64,000 bases of DNA, from assembly GCF_022605165.1 (NCBI RefSeq), contig NC_063068.1, positions 868,001 to 932,000 on the forward strand, written 5' to 3'. Position 1 is the first letter of the stretch. Each line of letters opens with the position of its first letter. Made by a program: the position numbers and the translations under genes. The notes below the pieces were generated by a model. It was not told the origin of the DNA and made no database searches. It saw only the letters and a program-made list of their open reading frames with translations. Positions 23,301-34,177 of this stretch are shown here, piece by piece. This stretch comes from Purpureocillium takamizusanense (Eukaryota; Ascomycota; Sordariomycetes; Hypocreales; Ophiocordycipitaceae).

Positions 23301-25603
23301 AGCCGCCAGCCAGAGAACCCGGACAGGTCTCATGTAAGAGGACCTGGAGCGTAGGGTTGAAGAGGTCGAGCAGAAGCGATTGTAGGATCATATATGCACA
23401 CGCCAGTAAGGCCGTTCGCCTGCTGGGCGTCCGACTCAGGTGTATAACTCCATGTCTCTAGTCATAGGGGAATTCCTTGGATGGTCCAGTGTCGTCTCGC
23501 AGATCCAAAAGAATGCAAGCAAGCATCAATCAAGTCGTACATGGCCGCGGATACAAACTCTGATGCGTGTTGGGGGATGTGTGCTTACTGACAGCCGATC
23601 CGGGTCTAACGTGTACTGTGCTAAGTTACTGCTTCGTACGAGGACTCGACTCCATGTCAGGGGTTCATTCTCACTGCATCTGCGCTACGACTACATTTGC
23701 CGACCACGACAACGCGTTGATACGTTGGCGGCAGTTGGGGATGAGGGCGGGGGAGATGAGGTGCCGTGCGAGAATCACTTGACCATCGACCCAAATCACG
23801 CCAACCCGGCTTAGTACAAGATTTGATGGCACCCTGGTGTCTGGTCAAGGACCAGGGGACCGGGTTGGAAACTTTCCTGTACAGCTTAAACCAAGTCCAC
23901 GTTAGACTCAGGAGTTTGGACCTTCAGATCAAACACCATTGTGCCACATGCCATTGGCGTCTGTTAGCAGCAGACGAGGCATTGAGAACATCCCCTATCA
24001 GATCACACCTACTGAGCCTTTTTTCGTCTTTTCAAACGCGGAGCTCAAGTTGTGATCGCTTCCCCTTCAGATCTTGCGCTGCTGTAAATGACCAGAGGAA
24101 AGCCCTGCGACTGGAGACCATGGGGTCAGCCCTGTGGCAGACCTGACGCCACGATGCAAAGCAGCAGCGACCAGGGGAGCCACGCTGGCGACTAGCTCGC
24201 AATGATTAGCCCGATCCCACCCGATACGTATAATACGAAGTACCTCACAGGAGATGGCAATACCAGAGACTGGAGCGAGCGCCATTGTTCCTCCTGGGAG
24301 GCCTGGGTCCGGGTCAGCGAGCGACGTGAGGTGCCGGCTCTTGACGATGGATCATCCCAGTCCCCCCAACTCATATGCCGGGCGGGCCTTTATTTAGCGA
24401 GCGAGTGGCGGCGCGCCCTGGTGATTCCGGGGCGGGCCGTTGGCACTTTGTTGCCAAAGACTTCAGTGGCGTCTTGTTTCTCTACAACAGGTTTCATGGC
24501 GGCAGCCACCAGTCCGTCCGTTGCGCAACTCAATCTTCACCTGCTGCCGTGCCACCCACGTTTTCCTTGCAACCACCATGTCGCGTTAGAGATGTCGCGC
24601 TTCACATCAATGGAAGCCGCCCCTCGCGATGTTTCTACTGTCCTCCCGGATCTAGCAGCACAGCAGCACGCTGATGAACCTCCCGCATGGGCCCTACTAG
24701 ATATGTATGCGCACGCACGTCCCTTGCTTAGTACGTAGCAGCGTCGCAGTGCGGCTGATGAGGCCCTTCATGTTGTCGCCTTTCCCTCTTCTGAAAGTCG
24801 ACGTTTCGCCCCCACAACCCTGTCTCACTGCTCGCCCGTCCCACGATGCACCCTGCTCGAGCGAGCCAGCGTTCTGCCAATCAGGGCGGGCTGCCTGGCA
24901 CAAGAACGCCTCGCCTTGGACGGTGTGGGCTGACGGACCCCGGCCGAGAGCATGAGCGTGTCTGGCTCTGGACGCCGATCGCTGCTCCATGCACGACAAC
25001 AGTTCCTCCGTCTTACCTGGTGTTTTTGGGTGGAGGCGTCGTCGGGCAGGCCAGGCCAGGGCCCCTGATGTCATGTCGGGGGGCATGACCTCGTTGAAAG
25101 CTTGTCTGGTCCCGTTCGTTTCGTCGATTCAGCCCTGCCTGTGCGTGCTGCCTTCGTTGGGGTTGCAACGTTCAAGGCCAAAGGGGGGGAGGGGGGGCTT
25201 GTCAAGGTTGAGAGAGCTCGTGCAGAGGCGGCGGCGGCGGGCTTGTCGACATTGAGGCAGCCAGAGACACACGGAAAAGGGGGCATTGACGCAGATGGGC
25301 GTCCTGATGTTTTATTCGCCGCGGCGAGGTTGGACGCCTGGGACCTGACCTGACCTGAGAGATGAGCGACTTTTTACAAAACTGTCTGGCCTCCTGCGTG
25401 TCCCGCATTCGCGGTTTCGGTGACTGTCAATCGCCCTTGTCGACGCGGGATCCCATTGATGAGCGCAGCCAGCATCGGTCCATCCAGAGTTGATTCCTCC
25501 TGGATCACCACCACCAAGTCCCTCACGACAAAAACAAAACAAACGAGACTGCCTTTTAGGGAGAGACCGTAGTGGGCTGAATGTCTGAGCGAGCAGCGTG
25601 ACC
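23301..25603. other. Gene-free stretch
   Basis: About 2.3 kb. ORFs of at most ~180 codons on all strands, none with recognisable motifs. The last few hundred bases are the promoter/leader of the membrane-protein gene. Nothing else seen. Confidence 0.5.
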
Positions 25604-26776
25604 ATGACGAGCTACAGCCACGACGACGCCGAGAAGCAGTACCGCAACTACATCAGCCCCGTCTCGGCCCTCAGCCCGCCGTATAGCAATCCGTTTCGCG
25701 AGCACCAACAGGCGCAGTCGCCGCCGCCGCCGCACCTGCCGCAACCCCCGCAAGATCGTCATGGACAGGCGCCCGAGGTGCACTACGCGGCGCAGTCGCC
25801 CGTGACGCACGTCTCGAACCTGGAGCAAGAGTACAAGCGGCAGTACCTGGAGCGGCGGGCGGCGGAGCATCCCGCGGTGCCCAACGACGACACGGCCAAG
25901 GAGGTGATGCCGTTTGACGAGACGGCCAAGGTGGTGGTGCCCCTGGAGATGCAGCAGCACGGGCAGTACCCGCAGACGGCGACGAGCACGCACTACTCGG
26001 GGCCCTGGGGGGACGGGTCGACGACGGTGGATGACGGGCACTCGGAGTATCGTGACAAGCGGCAGGCGTCGACGGCGGCGGGCGCCTCGCTGCCGCCGCC
26101 GCCTGCGTCGGAGAAGGGCCTTGGTGACGGCGACGGCAAGAAGAAGATTCTGGGGATGAGCCGCAAGGGGTTTCTGATCCTGCTGGCCGTGTTGCTCATC
26201 ATCGTGGCGGCGGCGGTGGGAGGCGGCGTGGGAGGGGCGGTGGCATCGACAAAGTCCAAGTCGGACAATGGAGGAGCAGCTCCGGCAGCGACGAGCACGA
26301 CAGCGAGGTACGTATTTTCCCCATTGTGCTTCATGTTATGTGTGTGTAAATTCCGTGACAAGATGTCTAACACAAACACGCCATGTAGCACATCCACGAC
26401 GCCCACGTCAACGTCGGCCTCGTCGTCGAGCGCGCCGACGCCGACGCACACGCCGCCGCCCATCTTCCTCAACAACATGACGGCGCCGGGCTCGGGATTC
26501 GCGTTCCAGGGCTTCGCGCGGGACAACTTCTCGGGGGCGTACACGGACATTGTGACCAAGGAAAAGGGCACCGACTTTGAGTTTGACCTCCACAGCTACG
26601 TGTGGCGGCCGCGGCTGTCGTCGTGCTGCCTGACGTTTTGCAACAACGCGACGAGCCAGGGCATGGTGGGCTACTGGTGCAACGAGCGGAACCAGACGTC
26701 GGCGTCGTCGTCGTTTTCGCGCATTTTCGTGTGGTGCGGCAACGACCACAGCGAGGGGAATGCAAAGTGCGTGTGA
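25604..26776 (+). CDS. Single-pass membrane protein with Cys-rich extracellular domain
   Basis: Exons 25604-26307 and 26389-26776; 363 aa. The N-terminal ~180 residues are Pro/Gln-rich and polar (cytoplasmic-like), with two related ETAK/DTAK segments. A strong membrane segment follows at about 188-212 (GFLILLAVLLIIVAAAV then Gly/Ala-rich), then a Ser/Thr/Pro linker and a C-terminal domain of about 100 residues. That domain has a GFARDNFSGAY motif, FDLHSYVW, and several Cys in SSCCLTFC, GYWC and VWCG. This plan is common among uncharacterised Ascomycota plasma-membrane or wall-facing proteins; I do not know a function. The start is the first ATG; the GTG two codons earlier was ignored. The 81-bp intron (GTACGT, TCTAAC branch) is a multiple of three and open, so retention would insert 27 residues. 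Confidence 0.8.
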   Translation: MTSYSHDDAEKQYRNYISPVSALSPPYSNPFREHQQAQSPPPPHLPQPPQDRHGQAPEVHYAAQSPVTHVSNLEQEYKRQYLERRAAEHPAVPNDDTAKEVMPFDETAKVVVPLEMQQHGQYPQTATSTHYSGPWGDGSTTVDDGHSEYRDKRQASTAAGASLPPPPASEKGLGDGDGKKKILGMSRKGFLILLAVLLIIVAAAVGGGVGGAVASTKSKSDNGGAAPAATSTTARYVFSPLCFMLCVCKFRDKMSNTNTPCSTSTTPTSTSASSSSAPTPTHTPPPIFLNNMTAPGSGFAFQGFARDNFSGAYTDIVTKEKGTDFEFDLHSYVWRPRLSSCCLTFCNNATSQGMVGYWCNERNQTSASSSFSRIFVWCGNDHSEGNAKCV

Positions 26777-27594
26777 ATAGGGGTCAATGGGGGGTTCTGT
26801 TGGTTCAACGCCACCATATGGGACTTGCCTTGCCTGTCGATTGATTGTGTGGCGAGGATACAAACAAAATACTGTAATAATCATGCGATATGGGCGACGG
26901 ATGGACTTGAGCGGAGTTTTGGAACAGGGCTTATTATTGATGACGGGATGACGGATCAACATGGGTATGGATGGACATGGACTACTACTTTTCTTGTATA
27001 TATTGATACCAGACGACATGAGCGGCTTTGATAATTCAAGTCTATATTGCCACATGCACATGGGGAATCTACATGTCAATCCAGTTTGCAAAAAGTACAC
27101 AATATCGGCCTTGATGAAGATAGGCGACGGCATGGATGGACCTGGACATGAAGCAAATCACCCGTTCACCATCAACACCAGACTCACTTTTCATTGCGGC
27201 CAAGCATGACATGACATTATTCACCTTTGTTTCAAACACTTCCCCTCACACTTCATATGCGGGGGCGGCGGCCGGGATCGGGCTGGGCTGGGCCCCCCCC
27301 CATTTGGTCTCGATTGACGGCTAATACGTGACAGATTCCACCACACACGCGCACACCAGACGCATTCAGCCGAGAGCGTTGCGCTCATCCACACCCGGCA
27401 GCGGCCGTCATTGTCATCGTCGTCGTCGTCGTCTTGCATCTCACATCCTGCCATCGCGTCATCAATCTCGACAGCAAATCCTCCCGTCGCCCATCACCAC
27501 CACCACCACCACCACCACCACCACCCCGTTCGCCCGCGTCCACGCAACTGAAAAGAGTCATGCTGCCCCCGAGGGGCTCAACGCATCAACTCCA
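26777..27594. other. Intergenic with simple repeats
   Basis: About 0.8 kb. It holds an AT-richer 3' side of the membrane-protein gene, a (CGT)n run near 27415-27432 and a (CAC)n run at 27495-27535 just upstream of the Zn2Cys6 gene. No gene is supportable. Confidence 0.55.
27495..27535. repeat. (CAC)n microsatellite
   Basis: About thirteen CAC/ACC units in the putative leader of the Zn2Cys6 regulator gene. Confidence 0.8.
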
Positions 27595-29558
27595 ATGGGC
27601 GACAACTTGACGATATTCGTATCGACTGCGCGCCGCTCAAGATGGGGCTGCCAGGCCTGGTCCGTACCTCTCAAATGATGCTTCCATTCATACCCGGCCC
27701 CTGGACGCAACAGGTCTTGACGCAGTAGACCTTGCTGACCCCTTATTACATCCATTGCACCCCCTCAACAGCCGCAACCGCCGCAAGAAATGCGACGAGG
27801 AGCGTCCCTCGTGCCAGGCCTGCATCGACCGCCGGGTGCCCTGCGTGTACAGCGTCCCCAAGTCGCAGCGTCGCTCGGTACGTCATGCCCGTTCACGACT
27901 AGACGTCTTGTTCGCATGATCCAGTCCCGCAGCAGATTGACGGCTTCATCATCTGACCTCGTCTATATCCGTCTCCAGACGTCCGCATACGTCCCACTGC
28001 GACAGGCGTGTAGCCGTCGCCCCGTGATCGACGACGACCCGGGCGCCGCCGCCATCATCAACGCGACGAACCATCCGAGCGTCATCCTCCCCGCGACACC
28101 GACGCCAACGACCAAGACGCTCAACGCTAGCGGTGGCAGTGGTAGTAGTAGTAGCGGCTTCGTCGCGCACTTCCACTCCATCGTCGCGGGCCTCATCTCC
28201 TTTGCCCCGTGCGGCGCGCAGAACCCCTTCTTCGCGCACGTCCTGCCGCTCGCCTCGGTGTCGACGCTCGTCCGCACCGCCGTCGAGGCCGTCGCCGCCG
28301 CCCATCTCCATGGCCTGGGCGTCGCCCCGCGACTGCGCGCCCAGTCGCTTCAGCTTGATACGCTGCGCCAGCTGGCCGCCGGCTGCGTGCGCCGCGGCGG
28401 GGGCGAGATTGGTGCGGACGCGCGGGAGCAGCTCGTCACGGCGAGCCTGCTGCTCATCTACTACGAGGTACATATGGTCTCTTCTCCTCGGCTCAGCGGA
28501 CGTGGCATCGCACATGTAAATGGACCGACCCACGGTTGCTAATGTAATGACTACTCAAGGTCGTCCTGGGCAGCTCGGTCCGCGCCGCACGCTGCCATCT
28601 TCGCGGGGCCAAAGCCATCCTCGACACGGATCCGTCCCTACTAGGCCACAGCCAAGGTCACGGCGGCGTACAGCAGCAGCAGCATCAGCAGCCCAGTGCG
28701 CGGATGCGCTTCCTATGCAAGGTCTTTCTCTACTTTGACGTCATGATCGCGCTGTCGCTGCGCGAGGCGCCGCTGGGCCTGCGCCTTGCCTCCCCCATCG
28801 ACGCGGGCGGCGTTGTCGACGAGACGTTTGGCCTGACGGGGAGCCTCTGGCCCATGATGCAGCGGCTGGCGGAGCTCCTGGCGCGGCGCCATCAGGGCGA
28901 GTGCGTCTCGCGCGAGGCCGAGGTGCTGGAGCATGAGCTGCAGTCGTGGTCCATCGAGAGCGCCGCCCCTAATGAGCCGCCGTCATCGTCATCATCACCA
29001 TCATCATTATCAACAACAACAACGGCAGCAGCAGCAGCATCATCATCATCATCTCCAGTGTCTTTAGCGTCGCCGCCGCCGCTGCCGCACCCAACACCCA
29101 CCGGCGTAGACGCCGAGGCCATGGTCCAGATCGCTCAAACATACAAGTACAGCTCCCTGCTGACGCTCTACTCGTCGACGCTGCTCGACGGCGGCTGCGC
29201 TATTGCGTCCGGCGCCGCCCAGTCCTCCTCCCCGCCGCCATCCCTCGTGCAACAAGAGACGTACCGCCGCGCCCTGGACAGCCTGCTGCGCGTGTGCGTG
29301 CTCTCGGGCACCATGTCGACGCTGACCTGGCCGCTGTATACGGTCGCGCTGCAGGCGCGCTCCGCGTCGGACCGGACGCTCGTCGAGCAGATGTTTGCGC
29401 GCCTGCAGCAGCGGCAGCACATGAGGGTCGTCGACGATGCGAGGCGGAGCGCCGCGAAGCACTGGGGCCGGGCCGGGCAGCTCGTCGTCGACGACGACAC
29501 GACTGTGGCAGCAGCACTCCAGGAAGCGGGCGGCGATGCGGCGATTCTGCTTGGTTGA
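27595..29558 (+). CDS. Zn2Cys6 transcription factor (fungal_trans_2-like)
   Basis: Four exons: 27595-27659, 27772-27877, 27979-28467, 28560-29558; 552 aa. The binuclear zinc cluster is assembled only after splicing: exon 1 ends in WGCQA plus two bases of a Cys codon, and exon 2 gives RNRRKKCDEERPSCQACIDR. The spacing is the canonical CxxC-x6-C-x6-CxxC-x6-C. A Ser/Gly linker follows, then a helical region (FVAHFHSIVAGLISFAPC, LVTASLLLIYYEVVLGSSVR, FLCKVFLYFDVMIALS, RALDSLLRVCVLSGTMSTLTWPLY) matching the fungal-specific transcription factor domain 2 type. A Ser/Thr/Ala-rich insert occupies about 355-400. The only in-frame ATG before the cluster is 27595. Donor 1 is GTCCGT, unusual, but it is the only join that restores all six Cys. 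Nuclear DNA-binding regulator; targets unknown. Convergent with the dioxygenase gene (159 bp apart). Confidence 0.86.
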
Positions 29559-29717
29559 GGTTAGGCTTTAGGCCTTTGCTGCATTCTGTAACTATTCATG
29601 TATATCATCAAGTCCGACCCCCCTGCCTCCAGTCTCACGACAAATCCAGCCCCCCCCCCTTATCGGGACCCTGTGTCGCTCCTCAACCCCCAGCCCCTCA
29701 ACCCCCTTTTTCCCCCC

Positions 29718-30967
29718 TCACAGCCCGTCACCAGGTGTCCAAAACTTCATCCACCGCGCATCCAGGTCGCTACCCTCGCGATAGAAGCGCAGGTCCGTGC
29801 TCAGCCTGATGCGCCGCGCCGCGTCCTCGTTCCTCGTGCTCGTGTGGATCATGTAGGGGTCGTGGAACACGACGTCGCCCGCTTCGTAGTCGGCCACCAG
29901 CCAGCGCCGCAGATCACCGCTGCCGCTGCCGTCATCGTCTTCGTGGCGGCGGTGGACGCGGTGGATCCGATGCGCGTCTCCAAACTCGGCCGCGTTCTGC
30001 GACAGCTGCCCGTACTTTTCCATGTTGACGTTGAAGGCGCTGACGCGCTCCTCGGGCGTGAGCTGCGCCGCGCGTTGCGTGAAGTCGTCTTCGATGGAGC
30101 GGCCGAGCGAGGTCGAGTCGGAGAGGTACATGAGCCCGCCGCCTGTCTGCGAGATGTCGCCTGTCGAGGTGGTGGTGGTGGCGTGTCAGTAAACGTACGT
30201 GATATGCTCTCTCGTCCCGCACCCCTTTTTCTCTCTACCCCTTGGTCCCTCTCAGAGCACACCACACACGCCACTCTCGTATGATGAAGAAAAACGCACC
30301 TATAGGCACCCAGGCCGTCAGAAAATACGCCTCCCCCCCGCGCAAAAACAGCTTGTCGTAGTGCACCGCCGTGCTCAGCCCGCCGGGGACGTTGTGCCGC
30401 AGCATGGTGCGCCGCAGCAGCACCTCGCGGTCCCAGCCCATGAGCGCACGCACGAAGCCGCGCAGGTCGGCGTGCTCGAGGAAGGCCAGGTACTCGGGCG
30501 TCTTGTGCGCGTCCGTCATGGTCTGCACCTGCAGGTCCGTCGGCGGCAGCTCGCCCGCGCCGATGCCCCCGTGCGCCGACGCCGCCTCGCCGCCGTTGAA
30601 GACGCCCGCCTCGGGGTCGGAGCCGGGCTCGAGGATGCCTGTCGGGGCATAGCGCTGGAAGTAGCTGGTGTTGTTTATGTCAGTGATAAGTCTGGAATCT
30701 TGAGTCGACAAATTGTATTTTCTTGTGCTCAAACTTGCTGGGGCGGCTCGGACCGACTCACTCTTTTCGCACGCGGAGAACGTCCTTGCGGGGAATCAGG
30801 TTCTTGACAAAGAGGTAGCCGTCTTGCCGCAGCCTCTCTCTCATCTCCTCTAGCGGCGTGTCTCTCGCAGTTGGGCGCAGCCAGCCCAGGTGCTGGGACG
30901 CAATCTTGCCCTGGTTGGATCCCACCGCGACGGGCGGGCTCTCGACGGTCATGGTGACGGTAGCCAT
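29718..30967 (-). CDS. Phytanoyl-CoA dioxygenase (PhyH) family, Fe(II)/2-oxoglutarate oxygenase
   Basis: Three exons: 30967-30762, 30664-30300, 30160-29718; 337 aa. The iron triad is visible as HYD in STAVHYDKLFLRGG (HxD) and the distal His in DPYMIHTS; the 2-oxoglutarate-binding Arg is probably in the following RRIRLSTDLRF. The N-terminus has LRQDGYLFVKNLI, a typical PhyH start (gate to residues lining the site). Family enzymes hydroxylate CoA esters or, in fungi, many small-molecule substrates; the substrate here cannot be assigned. Shares a 673-bp divergent promoter with a hexose transporter; a TATAAAAG box lies about 70 bp upstream. Splices: AAAGA|GTGAGT, ATAG|GTGCGT; both junctions restore conserved sequence (RKDYFQRYAPTG, VPIGDISQTGGG). 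Confidence 0.9.
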
Positions 30968-31035
30968 TGTGATGTTGGCGTCGATGACAATGCTTCTGAT
31001 TGTCTCTCGATGACTGACTCCCCCATTTTGTTGTC

Positions 31036-31043
31036 CTTTTATA
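31036..31043 (-). promoter_or_regulatory. TATA box, PhyH-family gene
   Basis: TATAAAAG on the minus strand, about 70 bases upstream of the ATG at 30967. Confidence 0.6.
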
Positions 31044-31557
31044 TCCTTTCAGACTCCCTCCCACCAATACTCGAGTACCGCCGGCTGACCGTCTCCCTCA
31101 CCGGTCGCTCGGCTTTCGGGAACGGTCCACATCTCGGGTCACCTGTCGCCCCCTTGTTTAGGCTATTGCTATCATCGCTAGACTCGCCCAGTCGCGCGGC
31201 GGGCGTTACGATGCGTTACGACGATTTGCGACAGCGGGATTGAACGGCGTCCGGTCGCGGAGTCTCCTCATTTGAGGGGGGGGGGGGGGCGGGAGGGGGC
31301 GACGTCACCACGACGAGGAGGGACGGACGACATCGAACTCTGGCTGCAATTGGAGGGCGTTACGACGATGCCCTAGCGCTTCCCCAGACTCCATGTCGGC
31401 TCGACGGGTTGAAGCGCTGTCTCGGAGCTCCACCGCCGGATCGTGGGGAACATGAAATGGGGCATGATTTGATGCGGGGATGCTGAAGCCGACGATGGGC
31501 CGACTTACACCAAAGGGACGAGGAGACTTGTGTGAACAAGGACAGCAAACTGCTGCA

Positions 31558-31564
31558 TATAAAG
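31558..31564 (+). promoter_or_regulatory. TATA box, hexose transporter gene
   Basis: TATAAAG on the plus strand, 77-83 bases upstream of the ATG at 31641. Confidence 0.6.
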
Positions 31565-31640
31565 ACGCCTCGACATGGCGTGCGGTTGGGATGAGATGTA
31601 ATGTAGCAACTAAACCATCGAATCGAGGTTGACTGCAGAC

Positions 31641-33744
31641 ATGGAGGATCCATCGACGCTCCCCGAGACGCATTGTGGCACCAGCCGATACTTTAAGCGA
31701 TGTGCCATCCTCGCCGCCTTTGGCGGTACCTTTTTCGGGCAAGTCGACTGCGCGTCGCATCACATCACCCGTTCTCCAGTCGACAAGTCTGTATCTGACT
31801 TGTGTGTGACGCAGCTTCGACCAGTCGGTCGTGGCCAACGCCTTTGCCCTCCCGCAGTTTACCGAGTACTTTGTAAGTCCATGCGGGTATTTTACTGATA
31901 TACGGCCGAGGGTCGTGAGCGAGACAACGACTGGAAAGCCATATCTTGCTAACCGACACTGCTACTACTACGCGCCCACATCCATCAGGACAGCCCGGAC
32001 GCAAACCAACAGGGCAACATCGTCATCCTCTTCATCGTCGGCGGCATGGTCGGGGCCTTCCTGGCGGGCTGCTTCTCCGACCGCCTCGGCCGGCTGACCG
32101 TCATGGGCACGGGCGTGTGCGTCTTCACCGTCGGCGCGACGCTGCTCGTGGCCGCCGTCAACGTCCCCATGCTCTACGTCGGGCGCCTCGTCTCGGGCGT
32201 CGGCTGCGGCGCCGTCGCCAACAACACGCCCCTCTACCTGAGCGAGATCTCGCCCGCCCACCGCCGCGGCCGCTACACCAGCCTGTCCAACGTCATGGAG
32301 GATCTGGGCTTCGCCCTCATCGCCTGGGTCTCCTATGCCTTTAGCTACGTCGCCGGGCAGGCGTCGTGGCGCCTCATCTTCGCCTGCCAGTACGTCGGCT
32401 CCGTCGTCCTCATGTACGGCGTGTGCGTGCTGCCGAGCTCGCCGCGCTGGCTGGCCCTCAAGGACCGCGGCGAGGAGTGCCTCAGCACGCTGGCGAAACT
32501 ACACGGTACGTACATATGTCTGGAGCGAACGGATGATGATGATTCTTTCAAGCGTCCAGTCTGGTTCTGTGCTGTGCTGAGCCCCGCGGGAAAGCTGACG
32601 CCTGGTGTGTGTGACTCGATGTGGCAGCGGACGGCGACGAGTCGGATCCCCTCGTCCGCTTCGAGGCCGCCCAGATTCACGACACGGTGCAAGAGGAAAA
32701 CGCCTTGGCCAGTAAAAGCAGCTGGCTGGAGCTGCTTCGCCCCGGGCCAAACCTCAGAAGGTTTGCTCTGGCACTGGTGCTGCCCGGAATACAGCAGTTT
32801 ACGGGGATCAACGCCATCACGTACTGTACGTCCGTATCCGATTTCCCTCATGATGCTTCTCTCGCTTGAGCTTCCGGCTGAGCCGACTCGACGCAGACGC
32901 CCCTGCCATCTTTGAGAGCGCCGGTATCAAAGACTTTCACTCGCAGATTCTCCTCAACGCCGGCAACACCACCCTGGGTGCGTGCGTGCACCAGACCAGA
33001 CGTCAATCCCCACACAAGCCACTCATGATGGAAACCATCTTACACTGACCACCACATGCTTACAGGAACGATTGTATCCCTAACGGCGCTGTACACGCTC
33101 GATCGGTTCGGCCGCCGGCGCGTCCTGCTGGCTGGCATCTCGGCCATGACGGGCCTCTGGCTCATGATCGGCCTGCTGCTGCGGTACTACCCCGCGACGG
33201 CGACGACGGCCGCCGTGCCGCACGGCTTCATCGTGCTCTTCATCTGGCTCTTCTACAGCGTCTACGTCGCCAGCTGGGGGCCCTGCGGGTGGTGGGTGCC
33301 GATGGAGGTGCTGCCGACTAACCTGCGCGCCAAGGGGGCGGCCGTGTCGGTGGCGCTGACCTTTTTGTACAACCTGTGCGTGTCCAAGACGACGCCGCTG
33401 CTGTTTGTGGCGATAGAGTACCGCACCTACTTTTACTATGCCGGTGCGTCCTGTCTGTCAACTTCAACGTTGCATGAGCCGAGGTTGGCCACTGACGGTG
33501 TAGTATACATGTAGGCCTCTGTGCGTTTAGCACGCTCATCACACTCTTCTTCCTACCCGAGACGCAGGGCCTGACGCTCGAGGAGCTGGACGAGCTGTTC
33601 CTTACCGCCCCATATATCGTCTGGTTTGGCAAGTACAGGGTCAACACGACGGCCATTATCGAGAAGCGGGCGGAGTACAGGAACATGGAGGGAGAGAAGA
33701 CGGAGGGCGCGAGCCACGTCGAGACGGCCGAAACTGTTGGATGA
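31641..33744 (+). CDS. MFS sugar porter (hexose-transporter type)
   Basis: Seven exons: 31641-31738, 31815-31872, 31989-32505, 32628-32825, 32897-32977, 33066-33443, 33515-33744; 519 aa, the normal size for this family. Sugar-porter signatures are present: AAFGGTFFGFDQSVVANA (TM1), DRLGRL, GRLVSGVGCGAVANNTPLYL, SEISPAHRRGRY, PSSPRWL (PESPRW variant), PGIQQFTGINAITYYAP (TM7), DRFGRRR and PETQGLTLEELDELF at the end of TM12. Twelve membrane segments are implied. The first intron begins GCAAGT, a GC-AG intron; it is the only join that restores FFGFDQ. Expected role: proton-linked or facilitated monosaccharide uptake at the plasma membrane; sugar unknown. Divergent from the PhyH-family gene, convergent with the chitinase gene. 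Confidence 0.92.
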
Positions 33745-34177
33745 ACGCCGTAGCAGTCAAATCTCAATACGGGTGGGAAAGTTCATCTACGGATAAGCCT
33801 GCACATGATGGGCAGATGCAGTCTTGAGACATGTCAAGCGATGGAGGCGTCACGTCGACACATCAACACTCACAACGCACATAGTCTTGGCACGCACACG
33901 GGATATGTGACAGTCTGAGATGGTGAATAACGATTGGTATCTGTGCCCCAACTCCTCATCCAAGCCAAGGCCCGGTGGCCGTGGCTACATGTATGTATGT
34001 ACGTGTATCATGCCAGTGAGTGTCCAATATGTCCAAAGGTTCAAGAAACTGCTAAGTATGTCCAAGAAGGGAAGATGAGGCCTGAGAGCCAGGGGAGGCT
34101 CCGGGACGACCACCCAAAAAGATGAGAGGCACGTCTCAGGAGAAGCCGTGTGGTAAAAAAGCAAACGAGTGTAGCGC
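33745..34177. other. Convergent intergenic region
   Basis: 433 bp between the stops of the transporter and chitinase genes. Nothing beyond expected 3' UTR sequence seen. Confidence 0.6.

Larger units (their letters stand above)
30968..31640. promoter_or_regulatory. Divergent promoter, PhyH gene and hexose transporter
   Basis: 673 bp separating two divergent starts, each with its own TATA box close to the ATG. A 14-G tract occupies 31276-31289 near the middle. Joint control is inferred from orientation only. Confidence 0.55.
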
